A stretch of DNA of 64,000 bases. Source: Poriferisodalis multihospitum (GTDB lineage Bacteria; Actinomycetota; Acidimicrobiia; Acidimicrobiales; Poriferisodalaceae). A model generated the notes under the pieces. It did not search any database and had not been told where the DNA came from. It saw only the letters and a program-made list of their open reading frames with translations. Below, in pieces: positions 33,677 to 42,859 of the stretch. A program made the translations under genes and the position numbers. Position 1 is the stretch's first letter; the number at the start of each line of letters is the position of its first letter. The DNA is taken from contig JAPYOI010000062.1 in assembly GCA_028278755.1 (NCBI GenBank), positions 1 through 64,000 on the forward strand, in the 5' to 3' direction.

Positions 33677-35982
33677 GTGTCATCGGGGACTTCTCGAACA
33701 TCCAGCTTGATGACACCGGGCCGGCACACGGAGGCCCGAACGGCGCGAGCGGCCCTGGATCTTCGCCACTGCCTGAAAGGTCGGCAAGAGCAGAGTGGGC
33801 GGAGCGATTCGCCTCCGAAACCGGCCGCGCCCCGGCTCCCAGCACCACGCCCGAAGGCATCGACATCGCGCCGCTGTACGTCGCAGCGGACGTCGCCGAC
33901 CTGTACGACGGCGAACCAGGCGCCAGCGGGAACGTCCCCGGAAGGCGCACATACCTCGACGGCTACCCCGGCTTCGCCCCGTACCTGCGCGGCCCGTACC
34001 CGACGATGTACACCAACCAGCCGTGGACGATCCGCCAGTACGCCGGATTCTCCACCGCCGAAGACTCCAACGCGTTCTACCGGCGCAATCTGGCCGCGGG
34101 GCAGCGCGGCCTGTCGGTTGCTTTTGACCTTGCGACCCACCGGGGCTACGACTCGGACCATCCCAGGGTGAGCTCAGACGTGGGCATGGCAGGTGTGGCT
34201 ATCGATTCGATCCTGGACATGCGCACGCTGTTCGACGGCATCCCGCTCGACCGCATGAGCGTGTCGATGACCATGAACGGCGCTGTGCTGCCGGTGCTGG
34301 CGCTCTATGTGGTGGCCGCCGAGGAGCAGGGGGTTGCTCCCGCCCAGCTCACTGGGACCATCCAGAACGACATCCTCAAGGAGTTCATGGTCCGCAACAC
34401 CTACATCTATCCGCCTCAGCCCTCCATGCGGATCATCAGCGACATCTTCGAGTTCACCTCCGCCGAGATGCCTCGCTACAACTCGATATCCATCTCCGGC
34501 TACCACATGCAGGAGGCCGGGGCCACCGCCGACCTCGAGCTGGGCTACACGCTGGCCGACGGCCTGGAGTACCTGCGCTGCGGCATCGGCGCCGGCATGG
34601 GCATCGACGACTTCGCCCCGCGCCTGAGCTTCTTCTGGGGCATCGGCATGGACTTCTTCATGGAGGTGGCCAAGCTGCGGGCTGCCCGGCTGCTGTGGGC
34701 CAAGCTGGTCGCCGGCTTCGAGCCCCAGAATCCACGGTCGCTGTCGTTGCGGACCCACTGCCAGACCTCGGGCTGGTCGCTCACTGCCCAGGATCCGTAC
34801 AACAACGTCGTGCGCACCTGCATCGAGGCCATGGCCGCCGTCGACGGCCACACCCAGAGCCTGCACACCAACGCTTTCGATGAGGCGTTGGCGTTGCCGA
34901 GCGACTTCAGCGCCCGCATCGCCCGCAACACGCAGCTGTTCCTGCAGCACGAAGCCGGCGCGACCCGGGTGATTGACCCCTGGGGCGGGAGCTACTACGT
35001 GGAGCGGCTCACCGCCGAGCTGGCGCAGCGGGCTGCCGCCCACATCGACGAAATCGAACAGCTCGGCGGCATGGCTCGCGCCATCGAGGCCGGCATCCCC
35101 AAGATGCGCATCGAAGAAGCGGCGGCCCGCACCCAGGCTCGCATCGAGGCTGGGCAGCGCACGGTTGTCGGGGTCAACCGCTACAGGTCTGAGCTGTCCA
35201 ATGAAGTCGACATCCTGCGCGTCGACAACGCCGAAGTGCGAAGCGCCCAGCTTGCAAAGCTGGACCGTCTGCGAGCCGACCGCGACGCCGATGTCGTGCG
35301 ACGCTCGCTGGACGCGTTGCGCGAGGTAGCCCGCAGCGGCGAGGGCAACCTGCTGGCCGCATCCGTCGACGCGGCGCGCTGCCATGCCACCGTGGGGGAG
35401 ATCAGCGCGGCGATGGAGGACGCCTTCGGGCGGCACACTGCCCAGATACGCACGATCAGCGGCGTGTACGGGAGCGAGATGGCTGGCGACAGTTCGGGCG
35501 ACGCAAGCGACGGCAGTACCGGTCCGATGGCGGCCGCCGTCGATGCCGTACGCAAGCGGGTTGCTGCTTTCGGCGAACAGACCGGGCGGCGGCCGCGCAT
35601 CCTCATTGCGAAGATGGGCCAGGACGGCCATGACCGGGGCCAGAAAGTGGTGGCCACCGCCTACGCCGACCTCGGCTTCGACGTCGACATCGGCCCCCTG
35701 TTCAGCACACCTGCCGAGACAGCTCGCCAGGCCGTCGAGAACGACGTCCACGTCGTCGGCGCCTCATCGCTCGCCGCGGGCCACTTGACGCTGGTGCCGG
35801 AGCTGAAAGAAGCGCTTGGCGAACTCGGCCGGCCCGACATCCTGATCGTCGTCGGCGGCGTCATCCCGACCCAAGACTTCGACGCGCTGCGCACGGCCGG
35901 TGCCGCCGCGATCTACCCGCCTGGAACGGTCATCGCCGAAGCCGCTGCCGAGATGCTCGACCTGCTCGAAGGAGCTGGCTAG
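33673..35982 (+). CDS. mutB: Methylmalonyl-CoA mutase large (catalytic) subunit
   Basis: This B12 enzyme has 769 residues. It carries the substrate barrel (RQYAGFSTAEDSNAFYR, GLSVAFDLATHRGYDSDHP) and a C-terminal cobalamin domain. The latter has KMGQDGHDRG, where His653 of the DxHxxG motif replaces the lower axial ligand of B12. It serves propionate and odd-chain or branched-chain amino acid breakdown. A Ser/Gly/Asp-rich linker of about 25 residues joins the domains. It is coupled to mutA by a 4-nt overlap, and meaB lies 650 nt downstream. Confidence 0.97.
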   Translation: MSVIGDFSNIQLDDTGPAHGGPNGASGPGSSPLPERSARAEWAERFASETGRAPAPSTTPEGIDIAPLYVAADVADLYDGEPGASGNVPGRRTYLDGYPGFAPYLRGPYPTMYTNQPWTIRQYAGFSTAEDSNAFYRRNLAAGQRGLSVAFDLATHRGYDSDHPRVSSDVGMAGVAIDSILDMRTLFDGIPLDRMSVSMTMNGAVLPVLALYVVAAEEQGVAPAQLTGTIQNDILKEFMVRNTYIYPPQPSMRIISDIFEFTSAEMPRYNSISISGYHMQEAGATADLELGYTLADGLEYLRCGIGAGMGIDDFAPRLSFFWGIGMDFFMEVAKLRAARLLWAKLVAGFEPQNPRSLSLRTHCQTSGWSLTAQDPYNNVVRTCIEAMAAVDGHTQSLHTNAFDEALALPSDFSARIARNTQLFLQHEAGATRVIDPWGGSYYVERLTAELAQRAAAHIDEIEQLGGMARAIEAGIPKMRIEEAAARTQARIEAGQRTVVGVNRYRSELSNEVDILRVDNAEVRSAQLAKLDRLRADRDADVVRRSLDALREVARSGEGNLLAASVDAARCHATVGEISAAMEDAFGRHTAQIRTISGVYGSEMAGDSSGDASDGSTGPMAAAVDAVRKRVAAFGEQTGRRPRILIAKMGQDGHDRGQKVVATAYADLGFDVDIGPLFSTPAETARQAVENDVHVVGASSLAAGHLTLVPELKEALGELGRPDILIVVGGVIPTQDFDALRTAGAAAIYPPGTVIAEAAAEMLDLLEGAG

Positions 35983-36003
35983 AGCCCTGCCGCGGCCGCC
36001 GGC

Positions 36004-36564
36004 TCAGCGATGGCGACGTCCCACGTTGCGGACCTTCTTCTTGGCCCGAGCGGCGCGGTACGCCGAGCTGGACGCCGCTCGCATGCCGCGCGGCGCGGCC
36101 GCGAGCCGCGCATCGGCTTCTTCCAGGTGGCCGTGGTAGCGGCGGTGCACCCACAGCTTCTCGTCGCCGACGACGATTTGCCCCCACGCCGAGCCGCGGA
36201 TGTCGAACGGCGCTGTGCGCTCGATGCGGTCGAGCAGCTCGACCGGCTTGGCCGGCCTCAGCGCCCGGGTGCGCATGACCACGATGTCGGCATCGGTCAG
36301 TGCGAGCAGGCGGTAACGCGACATGGTCAGCACTGCTGCTGTCGCGAAGACTGTCGTGGAGATCAGGCTGACCTGCACCCACGGCAGATCCACTGTCAGC
36401 ACGATGCCGGCCAGCGCCGCCACGCCGATCACCAGCATCGAGAAAGGGTGCAGCCCGCCCTGCGCCGGCACGAGTGCGTGCAGGTGGTCGCCTTGGTTCA
36501 GGTACTGCTCGGCGGGGTGAGAACGGTCCCCCGTGCGCATCCGCTTCAGCAATCCCACCCGCAC
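36004..36564 (-). CDS. PH-like membrane protein (two transmembrane segments)
   Basis: The 186-residue protein has two adjacent hydrophobic segments (about residues 42-60 and 64-82), followed by a bacterial PH-like region (MSRYRLLALTDADIVVMRTRALRPAKPVELLDRI). The C-terminus is very basic (ARAKKKVRNVGRRHR). It probably sits in the cytoplasmic membrane. The function is unknown. It lies on the opposite strand between mutB and meaB. Confidence 0.65.
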   Translation of the reverse strand: MRVGLLKRMRTGDRSHPAEQYLNQGDHLHALVPAQGGLHPFSMLVIGVAALAGIVLTVDLPWVQVSLISTTVFATAAVLTMSRYRLLALTDADIVVMRTRALRPAKPVELLDRIERTAPFDIRGSAWGQIVVGDEKLWVHRRYHGHLEEADARLAAAPRGMRAASSSAYRAARAKKKVRNVGRRHR

Positions 36565-36616
36565 ATTGTGCCCGAAGTGCCGGTCCGCGCAGGCAGGCCG
36601 TCGCCGTGGCTCCCGG

Positions 36617-36622
36617 TACCTT
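36617..36622 (+). promoter_or_regulatory. -10 box TACCTT, leaderless meaB start
   Basis: TACCTT ends 7 nt before the ATG at 36630, so meaB has a promoter separate from mutAB. Confidence 0.55.
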
Positions 36623-36629
36623 GCTACCG

Positions 36630-37616
36630 ATGGCTGAAGTCAATGTCGCTGAGCTTGCCGCCGGCGTGCGCGCCTGCGACCGCGCCGCCGTCGGCCGGGC
36701 CATCACACTCGTCGAGTCCCGGCTGGCAGAAGATGCCGAACCGGCCCAGGAACTGCTCGCCGAGCTATTGCCGCACACCGGCGGTGCGCACCGAGTGGGC
36801 ATCACCGGTGTTCCCGGCGTGGGCAAGAGCACGCTCATCGAGACGCTCGGCACTGCGCTGACGAGGCAGGGTCACCGGGTGGCCGTGCTGGCCGTCGACC
36901 CGACGTCGGCGCTGCACGGCGGCTCCATCTTGGGCGACAAGACCCGCATGACATCACTGGCCAATGACCCGGCGGCATTCGTGCGGCCCTCGCCCACAGC
37001 CGGCCAGCTCGGCGGGGTCACTCAGGTGACCCGCGAGACCATCAGTGTGCTCGAGGCGGCAGGCTTCGACGTGGTGTTGGTGGAGACCGTGGGCGTCGGC
37101 CAGTCAGAGACGGCCGTGGCCAGCATGGTGGATTTCTTTGTGGTGCTGATGCTGCCGGGCGCCGGCGACGACCTGCAAGGCATCAAGAAAGGCATCCTGG
37201 AGATCGCAGACCTGATCGCGGTCAACAAGGCCGACGGAGACAACGTCGAGCGGGCCGCCAACGCGGCACGCGACTACCAGCTGGCGCTGCACATGACCAA
37301 GCCGGCATCGCCGACTTGGACTCCCCCGGTGATCACCTGCTCAGGTCTGACCGCAGACGGCCTCGAGACGCTGTGGGACCACGTGGCCGAGCACCGCCGG
37401 CTCATGTCGGCATCGGGCGAGCTGGCAACCCGCCGGGCGGACCAGCGGGTGCGCTGGATGCGCGCCATGCTGACCGAGCGCATGCGCGCACGGCTGACGA
37501 CGCGTGCTCAAGACCTGCTGGCCGATCTCGAAGACGAAGTGCGAGCCGACCGTCTGACGCCGACCGCTGCGGCGGACCAGCTGATGGCAGCCTTCGACGG
37601 GTCGGCTGACGCCTAG
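36630..37616 (+). CDS. meaB: MeaB/ArgK-type G3E GTPase, methylmalonyl-CoA mutase chaperone
   Basis: MeaB uses GTP to gate B12 loading and repair of methylmalonyl-CoA mutase. The 328-residue protein has a P-loop GVPGVGKS at residues 60-67, the switch regions DPTSALHGGSILGDKTRM and ETVGVGQSE, and the base motif NKADGD. The nearby mutAB supplies its client. The start at 36630 is supported by the leaderless box. The stop overlaps the convergent nrdB end by 4 nt. Confidence 0.93.
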   Translation: MAEVNVAELAAGVRACDRAAVGRAITLVESRLAEDAEPAQELLAELLPHTGGAHRVGITGVPGVGKSTLIETLGTALTRQGHRVAVLAVDPTSALHGGSILGDKTRMTSLANDPAAFVRPSPTAGQLGGVTQVTRETISVLEAAGFDVVLVETVGVGQSETAVASMVDFFVVLMLPGAGDDLQGIKKGILEIADLIAVNKADGDNVERAANAARDYQLALHMTKPASPTWTPPVITCSGLTADGLETLWDHVAEHRRLMSASGELATRRADQRVRWMRAMLTERMRARLTTRAQDLLADLEDEVRADRLTPTAAADQLMAAFDGSADA

Positions 37617-38710
37617 AAGTCCTCGTCGAAGGCGACCTCGCCTTCGATGCCGACTTGGTAGGCGGCGACGGTGCGCTCGAAGAAGTTGGTGAGCTCCTGC
37701 ACGTCCTGCAGTTCCATGAACGAGAAGGGGTTCTTGGAGCCGAAGTTCTTCGGCAGCCCGAGCTGAGCCAACCGCTGATCGGCCACGAACTCCAAGTAGG
37801 ACCGGGTGTCGGCGACGGACATGCCCGCCACGCCGCCTGACAGCACGTCGCGCGCGAACTGCGTCTCGACGTCGACCGCCTCGACGATCATCTCGCGGAT
37901 CCGATCGGCGAGATCCTGGTCGAACAGGTCGGGCTCCTCTGAGCGGATCGTCCGCACCACCTCGAACGCGAAGTTCATGTGCGCCGACTCGTCACGGAAC
38001 ACCCAGTTCGTGCCGGCCGCCAGCCCGTTCAGCAATCCCTTCGACCGCAGGAAATAGACGTAGGCGAACGCCGCGAAGAAGAACAACCCCTCGATGCACG
38101 CCGCGAAGCAGATGAGATTCAGCAGGAACGCCTTGCGGTGCTCGGCGGTGGAGAGCTGGTCGAGCGACCACACGCTGTCCATCCAGCGGAAACAGAAGTC
38201 GGCCTTGGCGGCAATGGAGGGAATGTTCTCGATGGCCGAGAACGCCGCCGCTCGCTCGTCGAGATCAGGGATGTAGTGATCCAGCAGCGTCAGGTAGAAC
38301 TGCACGTGCAGCGCTTCCTCGTACAGCTGCCGGCTCAGGTACATGCGAGCTTCGGGGCTGTTGATGTGCTGGTAGAGGTTCAGCACCAAGTTGTTGGCGA
38401 CGATCGAGTCGCCGGTGGCGAAGAACGCCACGAGCCGGTTGATGAGGTGCCGCTCGGCTGGCGCCAGCTTGCGGTTGAGGTCGACGATGTCGTCGGAGAA
38501 ATCGATCTCCTCGACCGTCCACGTGTTGCGGATGGCGTCGCGGTACATGTCGAAGAACTGCGGGTACCTCATCGGGCGCAGTGTCAACTCGAAGCCAGGG
38601 TCCAGGATGTTGCCGCTGCGGGCAGCGGAACCGGCGCCCGGGCTGGTCTGCGACTCGCCGTCTGGAAGCGGCTCGGGCACCAATTCGGGCGCTGTCTGCA
38701 CGAGTGCCAT
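37613..38710 (-). CDS. nrdB: Class I ribonucleotide reductase beta subunit
   Basis: NrdB holds the metal-radical cofactor for dNTP synthesis. The 365-residue protein shows the ligands Asp101 (GDSIVANN), Glu132 and His135 (EEALH), and a Tyr at position 139, in the place of the radical tyrosine (E-x2-H-x3-Y), so it looks like a tyrosyl-radical enzyme. The later ligands lie in DESAHMNF. The acidic C-terminal tail (VAFDEDF) should dock on NrdA. GAGGA lies 5 nt before its ATG. It is downstream of nrdA by 50 nt. Confidence 0.95.
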   Translation of the reverse strand: MALVQTAPELVPEPLPDGESQTSPGAGSAARSGNILDPGFELTLRPMRYPQFFDMYRDAIRNTWTVEEIDFSDDIVDLNRKLAPAERHLINRLVAFFATGDSIVANNLVLNLYQHINSPEARMYLSRQLYEEALHVQFYLTLLDHYIPDLDERAAAFSAIENIPSIAAKADFCFRWMDSVWSLDQLSTAEHRKAFLLNLICFAACIEGLFFFAAFAYVYFLRSKGLLNGLAAGTNWVFRDESAHMNFAFEVVRTIRSEEPDLFDQDLADRIREMIVEAVDVETQFARDVLSGGVAGMSVADTRSYLEFVADQRLAQLGLPKNFGSKNPFSFMELQDVQELTNFFERTVAAYQVGIEGEVAFDEDF

Positions 38711-38760
38711 GGGGATCCTCTGTCTGTGTCAGGTGGTTCGGCCGATGAGCTCGCGACGCC

Positions 38761-41235
38761 TCATTCGCAGGCTTCGCAGGTCTCGGGGTTCTCCAGCGAG
38801 CACGCCACGGCCTCGGCGGCTGCTGTGTCGGGCATGGTCGAAACGGTCGCCTCGGTTGCAGTGCCGCCGTTGGGCCGGCCCGCATTGCGCTGGGCGCCAT
38901 TGCTGCCCGATGCGCCGTCAGTCGTGGTCTGGTTGATGCGGGTAGCCGGACGGGAACGCAGGTAGTAGGTGGTCTTCAGGCCTGATTTCCAGGCGTGCAT
39001 GTACATGGAGGAAAGCTTCCCGATGTTGGGGCTCTCCATGAACAGGTTCAGCGATTGGCTCTGGTCGATGAAGGCGCCTCGTGCGGCGGCCATATCGATG
39101 AGCGCCCGCTGGGGCAGCTCCCACGCAGTGCGATACACCGAGCGGAGGTCATCGGGTATCTCGGCGATGGCCTGCACCGAACCCTCGGCCATCTTGATCT
39201 TGTTGGCCATGGCCTCGCTCCACAGGCCACGCTGTTGCAGTTCGCGTACCAGATATCGATTGATCTGCATGAACTCGCCCGACAGCGTTTCTCGCTTGAA
39301 CAGGTTCGACACCTGCGGCTCGATGCACTCGTAGCAGCCAGCGATGGACGCGATGGTGGCAGTGGGCGCAACTGCCACCAGCAGCGAGTTGCGCAACCCG
39401 TGCTGGCCGATTCGCTCGCGCAGCTCGGCCCAGCGCTGGGGTTGGGACGGCTCGATGTCCCAGAGGTCGAACTGCAGCTCTCCCCCAGCGGCTCGCGTCT
39501 CGCCGAACGCCCCGTGCGGCCCGTGCTTACGAGCCAGCTCGCAGCTCGACCAGACCGCCCAGTAGTAGATCTCTTCGGCGATCCGGGCGGCAATCTCGAC
39601 CGCCTCAGGCGAGTCGAAGGCCAGATTGAGCTGGAAGAACACGTCCTGCAGGCCCATGACGCCGAGCCCGACCGGACGCCAGCGCTCGTTCGATCGGGCG
39701 GCCTCGGGCGTCGGGTAGTAGTTGATGTCGATGACGCGGTCCAAGTAGGGCACCGCGGTGCGCACGACCTCTCCCAGTGCGTCGTAGTCGACAGTTCTGC
39801 CGCCATCTGGGCTCTCCCGCACGAACTTGGCGAGATTGACCGAGCCGAGGTTGCAGACCGCCGTCTCGGCGTCGCTGGTGACCTCGAGGATTTCCGTGCA
39901 CAGGTTCGACAGATGGATGACGTTGCCGGGCTCGCCGGTCTGGTTGGACTTGGCGTTCGAGGCGTCCTTGAATGTCATCCAGCCATTGCCGGTCTGGGCA
40001 AGCGTGCGCATCATGCGGCTGTACAGCTCGCGGGCTGATACCTGCCGCTCGTACGAGCCGGCTGCTTCAGCTTCCCGGTACGCATCGGTGAACTCGTCGC
40101 CGTACAGGTCGGTGAGATGCGGTACCTGCTTGGGATCGAACAACGACCACTGCCAGTCGTTCTCGACCCGGCGCATGAACTCGTCGGGCACCCAGTTCGC
40201 CAAGTTCAGGTTGTGGGTGCGCCGGGCATGGTCGCCGGTGGAGTCCTTCAGCTCCAGGAACTCCTCGATATCGGCGTGCCACGACTCGAGATACACACAT
40301 GCAGCGCCCTTGCGCCGGCCGCCCTGGTTCACCGCCGCAACCGACGAGTCGAGCGTCTTGAGCCACGGCACGATGCCGTTCGACAGGCCGTTGGTGCCGC
40401 TGATCAGCGAGCCGCGCGACCGCACCCGGTGCCAGCCCACCCCGATGCCGCCAGCGAACTTTGACAGCTTGGCGATGTCGGAATAGCGGTCGTAGATGCC
40501 CTCGAGCGAATCGGTGGGGCTGTCGAGCAGATAGCACGACGACATCTGCGGGTGGGCCGTGCCCGAGTTGAACAACGTGGGCGACGACGGCAGGTAGCGC
40601 AGGCTGGAGATGAGCTCGTAGAACGCGATGGCCTCTTCGGCTGTCTGCGACAGACCGCAGGCAACGCGCAGCAGGAAGTACTGCGGGTTCTCGATGACCG
40701 TCCGGCGCTGCGGATGCCGCAGCAGGTAACGGTCGTACACGGTGCGGAGCCCGAAGAACTCGAAGTCGCCGTTGCGCTGCGCTATGACCGCATCGTTGAG
40801 CTTGCGGGCGTTTGCAGCGACGAATGCCACCACATCGGGATGGATGAGTCCGCACTCGCCGCCTTCGGAGATGGACTGACTGAACGAGTAAATGTTCTGG
40901 TTCCGGACTTCCTTGTCGATGTAGGTGGCCAGCAGGCGGGCGGCCAGCTTCGAGTAGTTCGGTTCCTCAGAGATCAGCGCCGCGGCCGTGCGAATCGACA
41001 GTTCGTCGAGCTCGGTGGTGGTGGCGCCGTCATGAAGACCCGAGATGGTCCGCGTCGCAACCCGCATGGGATCGACACCGGCCAGTTCGGTGGCGCAGCG
41101 CTCGACGGCGCGGACGATCTTGTTGACATCGACGGCCTGCATGGAACCATCGCGCTTCTGCACGCGCATTCCGGGAGTGTCCGCTGCGTCAGCGTGATGC
41201 GAGATGTCGACGGCAGATGCATCGGTGACGGTCAT
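38761..41235 (-). CDS. nrdA: Class I ribonucleotide reductase alpha subunit
   Basis: NrdA is the catalytic subunit (824 residues). An N-terminal ATP-cone (RVQKRDGSMQAVDVNKIVRAV) gives allosteric control. The core has the HPQMSSCYLLD active-site Cys region, NLCTEI and the AVCNLGSVNL Cys. The C-terminus ends with the redox pair in ETCEACE. I start at the ATG before TVTDASAV; the open frame extends upstream but with Arg/His-rich sequence that does not look native. It forms an operon with nrdB. Confidence 0.95.
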   Translation of the reverse strand: MTVTDASAVDISHHADAADTPGMRVQKRDGSMQAVDVNKIVRAVERCATELAGVDPMRVATRTISGLHDGATTTELDELSIRTAAALISEEPNYSKLAARLLATYIDKEVRNQNIYSFSQSISEGGECGLIHPDVVAFVAANARKLNDAVIAQRNGDFEFFGLRTVYDRYLLRHPQRRTVIENPQYFLLRVACGLSQTAEEAIAFYELISSLRYLPSSPTLFNSGTAHPQMSSCYLLDSPTDSLEGIYDRYSDIAKLSKFAGGIGVGWHRVRSRGSLISGTNGLSNGIVPWLKTLDSSVAAVNQGGRRKGAACVYLESWHADIEEFLELKDSTGDHARRTHNLNLANWVPDEFMRRVENDWQWSLFDPKQVPHLTDLYGDEFTDAYREAEAAGSYERQVSARELYSRMMRTLAQTGNGWMTFKDASNAKSNQTGEPGNVIHLSNLCTEILEVTSDAETAVCNLGSVNLAKFVRESPDGGRTVDYDALGEVVRTAVPYLDRVIDINYYPTPEAARSNERWRPVGLGVMGLQDVFFQLNLAFDSPEAVEIAARIAEEIYYWAVWSSCELARKHGPHGAFGETRAAGGELQFDLWDIEPSQPQRWAELRERIGQHGLRNSLLVAVAPTATIASIAGCYECIEPQVSNLFKRETLSGEFMQINRYLVRELQQRGLWSEAMANKIKMAEGSVQAIAEIPDDLRSVYRTAWELPQRALIDMAAARGAFIDQSQSLNLFMESPNIGKLSSMYMHAWKSGLKTTYYLRSRPATRINQTTTDGASGSNGAQRNAGRPNGGTATEATVSTMPDTAAAEAVACSLENPETCEACE

Positions 41236-41556
41236 CTGCCGGCGCCTTGACCTAGACAGGCACCGAGATGCGCTGTGCGACGTGTGGTGATCATGCCGGT
41301 CTCCGTCCCTCTCATCCCGCCGAATGCAGTGCCGTCCGAGTGCTTGGGAGCGACGGCGACTGCTCAAATCACACTGTCGTAGTTACACAGGTGTGAGGAA
41401 CAGTTATAGCGCGCCCGGATAGCTGCTGCGCGCCTTGGCCCGATCCCCTGCCAACTGGCGCAGTACGAGGCCGCCGGCGGCGCGCCGCCGCGCGGTCTGT
41501 CCGCGTCGGCACTGCCCACCGGTCATCCCTCCCCGCGGAGATGACACACTGCTCGC
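41236..41556. other. Intergenic region between nrdA and the FAD reductase gene
   Basis: This 321-nt gap holds no gene that I can support. It should carry the nrdAB promoter (leftward) and that of the gene at 41557. The one clear element is the inverted repeat at 41370-41395. Confidence 0.6.
41370..41395. promoter_or_regulatory. Inverted repeat upstream of nrdAB, candidate operator
   Basis: CACACTGT and ACAGGTGTG form two arms about 9 nt apart, with a one-base bulge. The position upstream of nrdA suggests a repressor site, possibly NrdR, but it does not clearly match the paired 16-bp NrdR boxes I know. Confidence 0.4.
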
Positions 41557-42831
41557 GTGTCGAATTCCCCGAAACGCATAGTCATCGTCGGTGCGTCGCT
41601 GGCAGGTGCGCGCGCCGCGCACAGCGTGCGCGCCGCGGGTCATGACGGGCCGCTGACGCTCATCGGCGCCGAGCCGCATCTCCCCTACGACCGGCCTCCC
41701 CTCTCCAAGGAGTTCCTCACCGGCGATCAAGACCCCGGAACGCTGGCCCTTGACCCGGATGGCGCCTACGACGACCTCGATGTAGAGGTCATGCTGAGCA
41801 CCCACGCCGTGGGGCTCGACGCCGACGCCCGCGTCGTCATGGTCGCCCCGGCGGCGGGCGGGAACGCCGAGACAGTGCCGTTCGACGGCCTCGTCATCGC
41901 GACGGGCGCAGCGGCTCGACCGCTGCCCGGCGTCGGGAACATGGCAGGCGTGCACACACTGCGGACCCTCGACGACTCGATGGCCATCCGGGAAGGTCTC
42001 ATCGCCGGCGCACGGGTCGCCGTGGTGGGCGGCGGCTTCATCGGTTCGGAGGTCGCCGCTTCTGCGGCGGCTCGCGGCTGCGAAGTGACGGTCATCGAAG
42101 CGGCCCCGGCCCCGCTGGTGCGCGGGCTGGGTGCCGAGATGGGCACACGCGTCGGTGCCCTCCACGGCCACAACGGCGTCGAGCTGCGGCTCGGCGTCGG
42201 GGTAGACGGCGTGCTCGGAACCGATCAGGTGGAAGCCGTCGCCATGGCGGACGGCAGCCGGATCCCCGCCGACCTGGTGGTCGTGGGCATCGGGGTGGTG
42301 CCCAATACGGCGTGGCTGGAGGGCTCGGGCCTGCAGGTCGACAACGGCGTGGTCTGCGATGCGACGCTGTGCTGCGGGCCCCCGGGCGTTTACGCCGTCG
42401 GCGACGTGGCACGGGCGCCCAACGGGTGGCTCAGCCCGTGGCACGGCGACCGGCCGATCCGGGTCGAGCACTGGACCGCAGCGGTGGAGCACGGCATGGC
42501 AGTGGGCCGCAACCTGGTGGCCCCCGCAGAGGCGCAGCCCTACAACTCTGTGCCATTTGTCTGGTCGGATCAATATGACGCCCGAATCCAGATTGCTGGA
42601 CATCCCGACGCCGACGACGACGTGGAGGTGCTCGTCGGATTGGCTGCAGACGACCCCGATACGGGCGGTCCGGATTCAGGCCGCTCCTTCTTGGCCGGTT
42701 ACCGGCGCAACGGCCGGCTGAGCGGGGTCATGGCGCTCGACGCGATCAGGCCGTTCGTGCGATTCCGCCGACTCCTGGCAGCTCACCCATCGTGGGACGA
42801 CGCGCTGGAGCTTGCGGCCACGCTGAACTGA
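41557..42831 (+). CDS. FAD-dependent ferredoxin reductase-like oxidoreductase
   Basis: The 424-residue protein begins with an FAD site (IVIVGASLAGARAA), has YDRPPLSKEFL, IATGAAARPLPG and a second Rossmann motif for NAD(P)H (VAVVGGGFIGSEVAA). The C-terminal domain after residue 310 is the reductase_C type. This is the rubredoxin/ferredoxin reductase family that feeds oxygenases. No oxygenase is adjacent; the Rieske enzyme at 18190 is a possible but unproven partner. The GTG start gives a normal length. Confidence 0.88.
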   Translation: MSNSPKRIVIVGASLAGARAAHSVRAAGHDGPLTLIGAEPHLPYDRPPLSKEFLTGDQDPGTLALDPDGAYDDLDVEVMLSTHAVGLDADARVVMVAPAAGGNAETVPFDGLVIATGAAARPLPGVGNMAGVHTLRTLDDSMAIREGLIAGARVAVVGGGFIGSEVAASAAARGCEVTVIEAAPAPLVRGLGAEMGTRVGALHGHNGVELRLGVGVDGVLGTDQVEAVAMADGSRIPADLVVVGIGVVPNTAWLEGSGLQVDNGVVCDATLCCGPPGVYAVGDVARAPNGWLSPWHGDRPIRVEHWTAAVEHGMAVGRNLVAPAEAQPYNSVPFVWSDQYDARIQIAGHPDADDDVEVLVGLAADDPDTGGPDSGRSFLAGYRRNGRLSGVMALDAIRPFVRFRRLLAAHPSWDDALELAATLN

Positions 42832-42859
42832 TGCGTGCGTACCGCGTCGGCCGCGGACC

